From the NCBI GenBank assembly GCA_030998225.1, contig JAPYXD010000752.1:16198501-16262500 (forward strand): a DNA stretch of 64,000 nt. Direction: 5' to 3'. The notes beneath the pieces were generated by a model. It ran no database searches. It worked only from the letters and a program-made list of their open reading frames with translations, and was not told the origin of the DNA. This DNA comes from Diplolepis rosae (taxonomy: Eukaryota > Arthropoda > Insecta > Hymenoptera > Diplolepididae). Below, in pieces: positions 1 to 9,236 of the stretch. Position 1 is the first letter of the stretch, and the number at the start of each line of letters is the position of its first letter. A program made the position numbers and the translations under genes.

Positions 1-812
1 ATTATTAAGATCTCCGACCTGAAAGAAATAAACGCTGAATTAGGTTATGTTTCATCTACAATGCATGGAAAATATTTTGTTTACAATTTATTTATTAAAG
101 AAACTTTTGACGCGAAAGTATTTGCAAAAAATATTGAAAAGGCTATTAGTAAATTAAGGGAAGCCATGGAAGCAGCCATCATTAAGTCAATTAGCATATC
201 GCGAGAGGGAAATGGTTTCGATAAAATGTCATGGTCCATAATAGAGCGAATTTTTAGAACACATTTTGGAAAAAGTGATTTTAAAATTACAGTTGGTACA
301 GGAAAAGTACAGATTCCCGCAGAGGAACAACGTTTAGAAATTATTCGGGAATCTCATGACTCGACGGTAGGAGGGTATAAAGGTGAAAACAAAACTTTAG
401 CTAGAGTTTGGGAAAGATTCTATTGGAAACGAAATCAGGGAATACGTAAAAACATGCAAAACGTGTCAGAAGCGAAAATTAACAAGAATCAAAACAAAAA
501 TGCCAATGCGTATCACGGATGCCCCTAGTAGGTCTTTTGAAAAAATACATATTGATTTAGTGGGTCCTCTACCTCTTACGGAATTAGGAAACCTTTACAT
601 GCTTACCTGGCAAGATTGTCTAAGTAAGTACTCAGGCACTATTCCTCTTTTAAAAAATCGATGCACCTCATATCGCGGTAGCCCTAGCAGAAAATCTTAT
701 TTTTATCTTTGGATGTCCTGAAGCCATACAAACAGATCAAGGTACACAATTTATGAGCCAAATTATGAATAGTTTTGCTTTATGAAAGCGACTTGTCTTT
801 TAAGGGGGGAAG
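1..812 (+). pseudogene. Truncated Ty3/gypsy pol relic (integrase end)
   Basis: Residues read from about 61 to 780 in broken frames align by eye with the integrase part of the intact pol at 14631-18842. Shared features are the H2C2 zinc-binding lead-in (ESHDSTVGGYKG against ENHESTIGGHKG), FYWK, then PMRIT, a VGPLPLTE core around the first catalytic Asp, and a trace of the DQGTQF region. The first open stretch ends near 528, and the reading continues in another frame from about 500, so at least one frameshift is present. A further frame change precedes 720. A polypurine tract at 801-811 directly precedes TGTAAC, which is also how the intact element's LTR starts when read on its own strand. This is therefore the 3' end of a related, dead element. 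Its 5' part lies outside the window or is lost. Confidence 0.85.
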
Positions 813-936
813 TGTAACGAGAGCAGAATACTTCTGCTGTTCATTTTACACACTAGAGCACGCAAGCACACCTCGGAAACACGCGGTTTAATTCAAACGC
901 GGATTAATTGATTCATAGAAATTAGAATAATATACA
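813..936 (+). repeat. Start of a degenerate 3' LTR
   Basis: The sequence begins TGTAACGAG directly after a purine tract (801-811), the standard junction between internal region and 3' LTR. I cannot see where it ends. The end given is only where similarity to LTR-like sequence becomes unclear. No second LTR copy is visible in the window. Confidence 0.4.
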
Positions 937-1118
937 GGGTGTAGCCCCATAAAGTGTTACAGAGCGATAGCACTTAAACTATTGATCATATCCAAAAATG
1001 TTCCAGGAAAAAGTTTCAGTGTTTGAGAAGGCCGTCATACCCGATCACCCTATTTTTTTATCGGCGGAGGCGCTGAAGCTACGTCAAAGTCAACTACACT
1101 TTTTTAAATGGAACCATG
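937..1118. other. Spacer, nothing recognised
   Basis: No open frame or inverted repeat was identified between the LTR relic and the mariner-like element. It may be part of either flank or an older repeat. Confidence 0.3.
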
Positions 1119-1120
1119 TA

Positions 1121-1877
1121 AAGGGTTTCCCAATAGGGGTGATATGATTTTGAATGTCCCTATCGGGCTCATTTGTACTGAAATTTTTGACGTCTGCTGT
1201 CAGTTGTCATCAGTAAGGTTTGCCATTTAATCATGAGTAGTTTCACGCTTCCACAACGTTTGGAAATTGTCCAATTATTTTATCAAAATTCGAGAAGTTT
1301 TGTCGGTGTTCAAAGAGCATATCGTGCAAAATATGGTCGTCATTCTGCTCCATCCGCGCTCTCAATTCGTCGAATAATCGATAAGTTGGAGAGTGAATTT
1401 ACTCTATTGGATACTAAGCCTAAAAATCGTATGCGTACCGCACGTTCTACACAGAATATAGCCGCCGTACAGGCCAGTATCGAGGAAAACCGTGAATTGT
1501 CCGTGCCACGCCGATCTCAGGAATTGGGCCTGTCCAGGATGACTACCTGGCGTATTTTGCGATTGGATCTTGGCCTGCATCCCTATAAGATCATTCTGGC
1601 CCAAGAACTGAAGCCTAATGACCATCGTTTGCGTCGGGAGTTCGCTGATTGGGCTCTGGAATCAATTGAAAATCATCCCAATTTTCATCAAAAAATCATC
1701 TTTTCTGATGAGGCGCATTTTTGGCTCAAGTCTCGGGGGACATTTGGCCGATATATTGTTTAAATCATAAATGGCATAGAATATCCAATATAATAAAAAA
1801 GATTTCGATCAATTCCGAATGAATATTCAGTGTTTTTTTTCAATTTCAAAACATATCACCCTTATTGGGAAACCCTT
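1121..1877 (+). mobile_element. Internally deleted Tc1/mariner-type element with TA target duplication
   Basis: The ends form an inverted repeat of about 27 bp. The left end reads AAGGGTTTCCCAATAGGG, and the right end gives almost the same on the other strand. Each end is flanked by TA (1119-1120 and 1878-1879), the target duplication of this superfamily. At 757 bp it is about half the length of an autonomous element. The transposase stops shortly after its first catalytic motif, and the 3' half of the gene is gone. Similar inverted ends and coding matches occur at 59809-60657. Confidence 0.85.
1233..1763 (+). pseudogene. Tc1/mariner-type transposase, N-terminal half
   Basis: The frame encodes 176 residues. 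An N-terminal helix-turn-helix of the DUF4817 kind (LPQRLEIVQLFYQNSRS) is followed by a second DNA-binding part with SVPRRSQELGLS and TTWRILR. The start of the catalytic domain is FSDEAHFWL, where the Asp is the first residue of the DD(E/D) triad. The reading then runs into unrelated sequence (SRGTFGRYIV) and stops, so the second and third acidic residues are missing. It cannot transpose by itself. If expressed, it would be a DNA-binding fragment able to bind the element's own ends. Family assignment rests on these motifs, not on a search. Confidence 0.85.
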
Positions 1878-1879
1878 TA

Positions 1880-2068
1880 TTTTCATTCTAGTCACGCAAA
1901 GTATGAAAATAGTCGAAAAATCATTTTCAGTTCTTTTCATTTCTTACGATACTCATGATAATACACATCGATAGGGTATTGTTGACATCGGCAGAAAGTA
2001 AGCATTTTGTATTGAAATATCAGTTAGTCACGCATTACCTTCTAATGTGAGTACATCGGAACGCGAAA
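1880..2068. other. Short gap, nothing recognised
   Basis: AT-rich DNA between the mariner-like element and the next transposase fragment. It may be the 5' end of the element that carries the 2069 frame, but no matching inverted end was found. Confidence 0.3.
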
Positions 2069-2230
2069 ATGAACGATTTTCAAGAATATTTTGATATGTT
2101 GATGGTGCTAGGGGAATACTGTAAACATTACAGAAACGCCCAAGATTTGTATGCAGCTCGTTATCCGGATATGCAACAAAAATCGCACATGGATTTTAAG
2201 CGATTAGCTGACTTTCTGCAAAACATACTA
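2069..2230 (+). pseudogene. DUF4817-type transposase N-terminus, truncated
   Basis: From the ATG at 2069 the frame reads a helix-turn-helix of the type at the N-terminus of many insect transposases: a block around MLMVLGEYCKHYRNAQ, then LYAARYP, then HMDFKRLADFL. After about residue 54 it enters the short-period repeat that follows, and the frame ends at 2293 inside it. Only the DNA-binding module is left. The recognition is from memory of the motif pattern and is moderate. It differs clearly from the neighbour at 1233, so it is a separate element. Confidence 0.55.
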
Positions 2231-2239
2231 CCTCAATTA

Positions 2240-2716
2240 ATGTTGTTTACGATATGGTTTCCTGTACAGTTTCCTATATGGTTTCCTACATAGTTTTCCA
2301 TGTCTTGTTTTAAATTTAAACAACGTTAGGAGGAACCTATAATTTAGATATGTTTATAATTATGTTCGTTGAAAAACAATAAAATACAAAGAATTGAATC
2401 TTAGTTTCTTTTAATAATAATTTATAATATGGCATAACATTCAACTTCAACATTCATATTGTAATATTCTACAATTTTGAAAACAATCATCAAATAAATA
2501 AAAGACATGGGAAACAATGTAGGAAACCACATGGGAAACTGTACAGGAAATCATATCGGAAACTACATGGAAAACTATATAGGACCCGGGCTCAAGTTAC
2601 TATACAGTTTCCCATACTGTTTCCTATATAGTTTCTGGCATAGCTTCCCATGTATTTTTCCATATAGTTTCTTACATAGTTTTCTAGGTAGTTTCCTACA
2701 TGGGATTTTTCAATAG
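2240..2716. repeat. Array of about 12-bp degenerate repeats in opposed orientation
   Basis: Units close to TAGTTTCCTACA recur with a period of about 12 bp at 2258-2300 and 2600-2710. The reverse complement, close to GGAAACTACATG, recurs at 2508-2585. The two blocks can pair over much of their length around 2590. The right end, ACATGGGATTTTTCAATAGGG, resembles the right end of the element at 11282-11812. The open frame across it is a by-product of the repeat. Confidence 0.7.
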
Positions 2717-2789
2717 GGTTGATATTAATAGATTTACATTTATTTTTATATTTTTCAGGATATTTCAATCAATGATACATTCTAAAGCG

Positions 2790-2967
2790 TCCTTTTTTAG
2801 CATGGCATTGAAACTGATATGGTTCAATTCTGTTTCAACAATGGAATTCTTTTGAATGCGTTTCTGTCTCTTTCGAAGAATTGCTGAGGATTTGATTATA
2901 AATTCAAAACCGGAATTCAATCGCATTGAAGAATCATTTCAATGCTATTCAATCCACCCCTTCTTAC
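2790..2967. repeat. Partial copy of the 38079-38992 inverted-repeat family
   Basis: The right border, read on the minus strand, begins GGTAAGAAGGGGTGGATTG. The nested element at 38079 begins with nearly the same string, GGTAAGAAGGTATGGATTA. The interior shares the CAATT/GAATT-rich texture of that element. The left border is unclear. Confidence 0.5.
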
Positions 2968-4033
2968 CATGATGACTGGATTTTGACATAAAGCAATTGA
3001 CCGTTTTAATCAAAGTTAGGATGTTTTGTTACTCATCATTATGGATGATGAAAATAAACTTAATCAAATAGCAGTAATTAGACTTCTTAAAGTTTAGCTG
3101 GCAAGGAAAAAAACCAAAATTCAAAGTGTTGTAGTATGGTAGACAAGTTTAAAATAGAAATGGAAAAAGCTTCTCAAGCTAGAAGCTTGAGAAAGATCTT
3201 TTGAACTTGATATCTTTGAAAGATGTAATAAAAGATTTCTCAAACGTAAAAGCGCGAGAGAATTTTTTGAATAAATTATAATGCTTGAAATACTGTTTAA
3301 TGTAATCACTATAATAAATTTCGTATTGACTTCTTGAATAAATTTTATTTTGAAAACTTCCATTCAATAACTTTGTATTACTTTTTTTTATTATCTGATT
3401 TTTTTCTCAAAGGACCCCGAAAAAGCTGCAGCCCTGGACCACTAGTTGCCTTAATCCGGCACTGCATATGTGACGCGCTCTGAGAAATGAACATTAGTGT
3501 CCCAGCGAAGATTTGACAGAAGAAGAGAAAGAATAGACAACGAGTCGATTAGAGCTTCCGAACCGCTGATAGAAAAAATTTTACTGAACGAAAAAAAAAC
3601 GTTAAATTTATCTGAAGCGATCATAATCCGGGAGATGATTTTTGGACGTTAACGTCCCTTTACTCAGATTGCGTCACATATATCCAATTTTAAAAAATCC
3701 TTCAAAAAATAATATTATACCCATAATACCTTCATACAACTGCATATTATTTATGGCCAGTTTCTACACTGTTTTTTTGTAATTCTGAACAAATATGATA
3801 TTCTGGTTGAATCTTTTCCATGTTGAGTTGTAAATAATAATAAATTATTATACTAATGCGGAAATTGGTAATTCCCGATAAGTGATGTAACTCATACGAA
3901 TGATGTGATTATACACTCATGTAAGATAAATTTGTTAACTTACAAAACATTTTTCTGAAAATTTGGAAAACGTAACAAAGGACAATGAATAAAGCACGTC
4001 TGTTAATTTCTACTTAGCAAACATTTAAAAAAA
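2968..4033. other. Non-coding stretch with one candidate inverted-repeat element
   Basis: No gene is supported; the open frames at 3121-3367 are low-complexity. CATATGTGACGCGCTCTGAG at about 3467-3486 is the near inverse of CTCAGATTGCGTCACATATA at about 3662-3681, which outlines a candidate 215-bp inverted-repeat element. The ends of the two-gene transposon that starts at about 4034 should lie in this stretch, but I could not find them. Confidence 0.4.
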
Positions 4034-4247
4034 ATGGAAAACTTATCGATGATTACAGTTGACTGTAAGTGTTTTTGCAAATTTTTCACTCAAACGAAGT
4101 TGAAAGATATTTTTTATTGGGATCTGACATAGGAGCGTGGCCAAAATATCAGGTGTTTAAATATGGCCGACGTAAAGTACACTTCAACATTGACAGCAAT
4201 GGGAAAAATTGTTTTTTTTGGTTGAAAATTAAGCGAAAAGTTAAAAT

Positions 4248-4565
4248 ATGATTGTGACAATCAGTGAGATATGTAAGTGGGCGGCAACTGACTCCTCCAA
4301 ACGCAATTTCAAAGGAGGAGAACAAGTTTTAAAAGCGGGACATATAATAACATGTGGACAGATATTCACACCGGAACCGCAAACAGAAAATGTTAGTATT
4401 TTTTCCTCCTGTGTGAGATCGTCGGGAACGACAACGAACAACCCTCACAGTATCAACGGGAAAATTTCACGCAGTGGTGAAATCATAAACTTTACGTGTT
4501 CGTGCAGAGCCGGGGCAGGAGAAAGATGTAAACACATCATAGCAACTCTTCTGTTCTGTCACTCG
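4248..4565 (+). CDS. SWIM zinc-finger exon
   Basis: The exon reads GEQVLKAGHIITCG, then IINFTCSCRAGAGERCKH. The CxC...CxH spacing (CSC, nine residues, C-K-H) is the SWIM zinc-binding pattern, thought to bind DNA or protein. The GE-x-VL-x-AGH-x(3)-CG lead-in recurs in the separate fragment at 37470-37701. The exon ends TGTCACTC at a GTAAGA donor (4566), and its phase fits the exon starting at 4647. The true 5' border is uncertain, since no acceptor gives a clean join to the first exon. Confidence 0.75.
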
Positions 4566-4712
4566 TAAGATTGTTAGCATATCAGATAATTGCAAAATTC
4601 ATACACTTACGCAACTTACAAACTAAATATTTTTGAAATTTTGTAGCGTCACGATTGCAGATCTACCAGTATTTTCTTCGACGGACTTAGCGTGTGTCTG
4701 CACCAAAAAAAA

Positions 4713-4736
4713 TTCCTTGTACCCGTGTACAAGGAA
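4713..4736. repeat. Perfect 10-bp stem, 4-base loop palindrome
   Basis: TTCCTTGTAC, a CCGT loop, then the exact inverse. It lies in the decayed exon after the SWIM finger, where the expected protein pattern is lost, so it may be a footprint or micro-insertion. Confidence 0.6.
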
Positions 4737-5483
4737 TCAACTATTTTGCCTAGTTAGGACAGGCGCCAACCTTGCAATCCTAGTTGAAATGACAAAGTTC
4801 AATTTTAGTAAGAAAAACAAAGAAAGCAAGTTGATTTGACGGACAGATCCTTTCAGGCTCATGTATTAAACATAACCAAAAAACAACTTTACGTTTATGA
4901 TCTACTAGAGCAAAATTTATATTGATAAAAGTGTGTCTTAAAGAATTATTGACAAAAATAAATTTTTGTTTACACAGTGAAAAAGTAATAAATACATAAG
5001 ATATTTTTTTTACAGCGGAGTTTTGTAATAACAGCATAGCAATATTAATTGAATTTAATTGTTAATAGAACTAGAATTATTTATTTCTCTGTAACAAGGT
5101 TTATATTGGTTTGTTTAACTGTATGTACGTGATTCTCTTAAACAGGAATCCGTGTTATTTCAACTAGGTTAGACTTAACTATGGGTGATAGTTGACTCTC
5201 GGAAAAAAAAGTTTTTCGGTGTGGAAAGAGAAGCATAAAATTGCACTGAAAAATTATGATGCCCATCCCCTCCAAGAGTATTCTTGCTTTCAAGAAAATA
5301 TGCGACGAAACAAAACCCTGGACGTGTCGAGCAGTGAAATTTTGGACCCGTACGAAATAATCGCTAATATGCTCCCGGATTCCGCTCTCACAAAACACAT
5401 GTAAGTATTTGAAGACATTTTTCAATGTAATTTAATGAATTCGCAGTAAAATAATCTAATTATTCATTACATTTGTGTCTCAG

Positions 5484-6387
5484 GGTTGGACGACACTCAC
5501 CACTTACAAATGGCAGCAGACGCGAAGTCGAATCTCTTAGCGAGGAAGAAGAATTTGCTGTTCGTGCAATATTTTCAAACTCAACGAATGTGTTGATGGA
5601 TACACTTGCGGAAGTTGCAACTGTTCCAATGAAAGATTGTTGCAAAACAACTTTCTCAGATCTGTGCGGAAATTACGCAGAAATTTGCAGAGCAACGAAA
5701 CTTTCCAAAGCTCCGTGGGCCAGAGAACGACAATTTCGTTTCACTGGTTCTACATACTACGGAATGTATACGTACAGTATACATACTGACGAGAAAATGA
5801 AAAAAGCTAACTGGGAAAAAAAGTGTTTCTCCCACGTCAATCCACAAGCCTTCACGTCCAAATATACTCATCATGGTCTGAAGAGTGAACCTGAAGCTCG
5901 TCAAGCCTTCATTCAAAAAACTGTCAAAAAGGTAATTGAAGTTGGACTGGTTGTATCGCAGAAGAATCCGTGGTTGGCTGTGTCTCTAGATGGAGTAATC
6001 TTTGAAAATAAAGTTCCCGTTGAAGTTCTCGAAATAAAATGTCCCATCAGTGGACAAGTATTTACTGCGAAAAGTGCCATGGACAAAAGTTGTAAACAGT
6101 TGTGTTTGAGAAAAATTAAAGATCAGTATTTTTGTAATCCAAAGAGTAAATATTATGGACAAGTGCAAATGAGTATGGCTGTTTTGAATATTCCAAAGAC
6201 ATCTTTTGTTGTGTATGCGTCGTATGATAAAAGTCTCGAAATTATTTCAGTTCCTCTCGACTACGATTTCATATTTGTTGTGTTGAGTGAACTAAAAAGT
6301 GTGTATTTTCGACATTTCTTGCCATTTATTTGCTCAGTTGACCTTGAAACGCAAGAAAACATTCCAAATAATTGCAATTATGTATAA
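5484..6387 (+). CDS. YqaJ/lambda-exonuclease-like nuclease exon
   Basis: About 300 residues are open to a TAA at 6385. Motifs occur in the order of the YqaJ/viral recombinase family: HGLKSEPEARQAF (Glu/Arg motif), WLAVSLDGVI (catalytic Asp), VLEIKCPISG (E-x-K metal-binding motif), and YYGQVQMSMAV (the late Gln motif). All the expected acidic residues are present, so the catalytic exon itself looks intact although upstream exons are damaged. The exon opens after a CAG acceptor at 5481-5483 and joins the exon ending at 5400 to give ...LTKHMVGRHS. The enzyme class degrades or trims DNA ends. A role in processing transposon ends is an inference. Confidence 0.85.
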
Positions 6388-7161
6388 ATTGGAGTTTTCA
6401 GCATTGAAGATACATGTATTTTTTACTCTCACTCGGAAACAATTAAGCTCTTCGTTATCGTGGGAAATTTTTAACATTTCAGCGACAATTACATCAGTGG
6501 AGAGTATTTTTTACTTGATCGTAGATCACATGCTAAAGTAGTAGAAACTATAACACTGTTATTCAATGATAGAAATATGTATTTAAAGAAAAACCTGTGT
6601 CAGTTGAAAAGTATCATATTTTTATTGTAAAGCTACATATGTTACATATTTATGTTGATCTATGAATAAAATGTTCACGTTCATTATCTCGCTTTCTGTA
6701 CATTACTGCATACTTTTCCCAGAAACTGTACTGCCGATGAAACAATATTGCATTTTTTTACATTGATTTAAAGATATTGGTCATTATTAATTTGATTATT
6801 GATTATTTTTTTATATTCATTTACCTTTTTTCAATTGATTCCATAATCATATTGATTTTGTGACATTTGTAGTGTAATATTACATCAATAATGTATAAAT
6901 TCAAGGATTTTAAAGTCGTGCAATGATAACAAATTTCGTATAAAACTACACTTTTCTTGAATAAATTTATAAAAGTAAGGTTTTTCTGTGGTCTATTTAC
7001 TCAATTACATATATTAATATGTGTAAGTTAATTCACTTTACTTACAATTCTATTGTCTTCTTATCAAAAGCAACTACAAAATTTACATCATATTACGTGC
7101 GAAAGCAACATACAAATTTGACCCCAGCGGTTCGGGTCATGTTTCTAGATATATTTTTTTT
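6388..7161. other. Gap between the convergent transposon genes
   Basis: About 770 bp of AT-rich DNA lie between the two stop codons. It would hold both 3' untranslated regions. No further open frame or clear inverted repeat was seen. Confidence 0.5.
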
Positions 7162-8844
7162 TCAGGGGTTTTCATTTGAAGGCATGAATTTGTCGTCGCT
7201 CAAAATTGGAGCTGACAAATTAACAGTAGCACATATTACTGTGAAAATTTCAGAGACAAATCTTACAAGATGACTTGGCATAACGCCACCGACAACTTCG
7301 AAATTTTTTATTCGCTGATTAGATCTCTCAATGTGTACTCTCGCACTAGCAATGTTCTGCGACAAAAGTGATTCTGCTTTGGAAAACTGTTGTTTATTTC
7401 TCAGAAATGGTGGCCTTATACATTTAAATCCATGTAAGTCGCAAACATTGTCAATCAAGAATCCTTTGTCTACCATTATTTCATCTCCAGATTCCAGTAA
7501 ATTAATGAGTTCGCTCTGCTCAAATATAGCTTTATCAGAAGCCCTTCCGCCGTACGGCTGACTAACAAACGAAATATTTCCCGCTGGAGTAACTCCTGTT
7601 AGAAATTTGATGGTTTCACCTTTTTTGTAGTGTGAGTAAGTTAATATTTTACAACAGAGATTTTTCGGATTTTGAATAAAAATTTCAGTACAGTCCAACA
7701 CAATTCTAACACTACGGAAATCTTTGAAGCACAGTGGAATGTTTTTTGAAATTTCATCTCGTGAAGGCCACGGAATAGCTGGTTTCAAACTTGCATTTAA
7801 TAAACAAATTGTTTGCTCAAAAATTCGAGCACAGTGCCTTTCACTACAACAATCGAATAAAACTGCTAACAAAGCATACGATACATTGTGCTTCAGTTTC
7901 AAATACGTCATGACAATTTTATCACGCAAACTCATTTTAACAGTCCCGTTATCTAGGTCCACATGATAGCAAGAAGCCAATTGTAAAATACACGCGAGAA
8001 TCGAGAAAGATTCGATACCTGTCACTGTGCTTAAGTTCGCATCGGTTTTGATGCAATCTACGAAACTAGATTTCAGGTCCCCGCTTTTCACTTCGACGCG
8101 TACATCTTTACAATAATTTTCTAGCAGATCGTTACCTACTTGTACGCCAACATCAGCAAACTTTCTCTCATTTTTATCAGTTGTGAGACCTACGTACATG
8201 TACATTTTCCCGTCGACATTCAAGTATTTTTCGATATCAGACGTTTGTTGTGATTCAGCCTCATTTTCGAAATTTTCAAATTCCATTTTCCCGTGAATCG
8301 TATCCTCAGAATTTTGGTTTCGCTGCGTTTCTTGCGCTTCCTTTTGCAGTATCCGCTGTTCTAACCTCTGTTTACGACGTTTGACACTTTCTGTTTTTAT
8401 CAACGAACGAGGTGGCAAATTACATGATGGAACTGCTATTTTCTTCAGAATTCTTCGACTTGCAGACACGTCTAAAAATTATTCGAAAATTTAGATATTG
8501 TTATTTGTTAATTTCTATGATGTAAAAATATTCTCTAAACAAAGTTGTTGATAAACATTTCTTACCGGGAAAAAAGTAATCATGCTTAGTAAAATGTCGT
8601 GAACACACTCTCGTATAGGACTGCACAATTTTGATATTTGTATAGCTTTTTTCCAGGCGGCGAAAATATCAATATCTTCCGGATTTCCAAAGTAATTGTT
8701 CACTTTGACAGTTATTTGGCTAGAACTTGGAAAGAAATGAAAGCTTTAATTCAAGTTTTCATTGGAATTAGCGCGGCAATTTTCAACAGCACAATAATAT
8801 GCACGTTTTCTTCTCAATCGGGGAGTAAAACTAATACCATCCAT
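7162..8844 (-). pseudogene. THAP-DDE transposase (ISL2EU/PIF-like), broken in the THAP exon
   Basis: Two exons. Exon 1 (8844 down to 8566) encodes a THAP zinc finger: CAVENC, then SFHFFP, the Trp in AAWKKAI, and VCSRHF. Exon 2 (8471 down to 7162) restores the frame as FFPDVSASRRILKK, completes the THAP end with AVPSCNLP, and carries the transposase. Numbered from the Met at 8469, an H-T-H lead-in near 180-215 is followed by Asp259 (VLDCTEIF), Asp312 (GGRASDKAIF) and Glu381 (ARVHIERSNQRI), a complete DDE triad of the DDE_Tnp_4 type. The catalytic exon has no interruption. Exon 1 has an in-frame TAA soon after CAVENC and needs a one-base frame change between AAWKKAI and VCSRHF. The DNA-binding domain is therefore dead while the nuclease domain is open. 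The intron is 94 bp with GTAAG and TTTAG borders. Confidence 0.85.
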
Positions 8845-9236
8845 GTTGAAGTAATTAATTAATTAAGATTTCATGGATTTTTCTCATTTACTCATGTACT
8901 TTGCTGTATTTTAGACTAGTTCTTAAAATGGCCACCAGATGACGTATCCCCTAATGTCAGATCCCAATTGGCTTCTGTTGTATTTTCCAAATTTCCAGAA
9001 AGATATTTTGTGAAACCATGAAGTTATCTTGTATGAACTTTTACAGAAATTTGGTCACGTGGTCTGGAAATTTTTTTAATTCATAAGCCTGCTTTGTGAA
9101 ATGGTGATAAAATAATATGGATTATTTTTTCATTGCAGGAAGAATCGATGAACTTGCAGACAACTCCAAAAAGTATGCTTCTTCCAAAAAAGGCACAGAT
9201 AAAGAAAACAATAATCAAGCGACTAGATTCAGCAGC
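8845..9236. other. Gap before the protease gene, includes its splice acceptor
   Basis: A strong acceptor, TTTTTTCATTGCAG (ends about 9136), lies 100 bp before the chosen start of the site-2 protease. A 5' untranslated exon must be upstream, but I could not identify it. Nothing else is recognised. Confidence 0.45.

Larger units (their letters stand above)
4034..6387 (+). pseudogene. SWIM zinc finger / YqaJ-type nuclease gene of a DNA transposon (decayed)
   Basis: This multi-exon gene runs convergent to the THAP transposase at 7162-8844. Visible parts are: a first ATG at 4034 with a GTAAGT donor at 4065; a SWIM exon ending at a donor at 4566; an exon from 4647 whose phase joins the SWIM exon exactly; an exon ending at a GTAAGT donor at 5401; and the YqaJ exon 5484-6387, again in matching phase. 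YqaJ-like nucleases are lambda-exonuclease-fold enzymes. Two-gene transposons of the ISL2EU type are known to pair such a protein with a THAP transposase, and I infer that identity here. Frame breaks are likely near 4690 (the expected VSAPKK lies in a different frame from the sequence before it) and around 5150-5200, so it is probably not functional. The joins around 4065-4250 are unresolved. Confidence 0.75.

Noticed and set aside
3121..3367. Two overlapping minus-strand frames rich in Ser/Lys/Ile
   Set aside because: Low-complexity AT-rich DNA; both frames overlap and neither has a motif.
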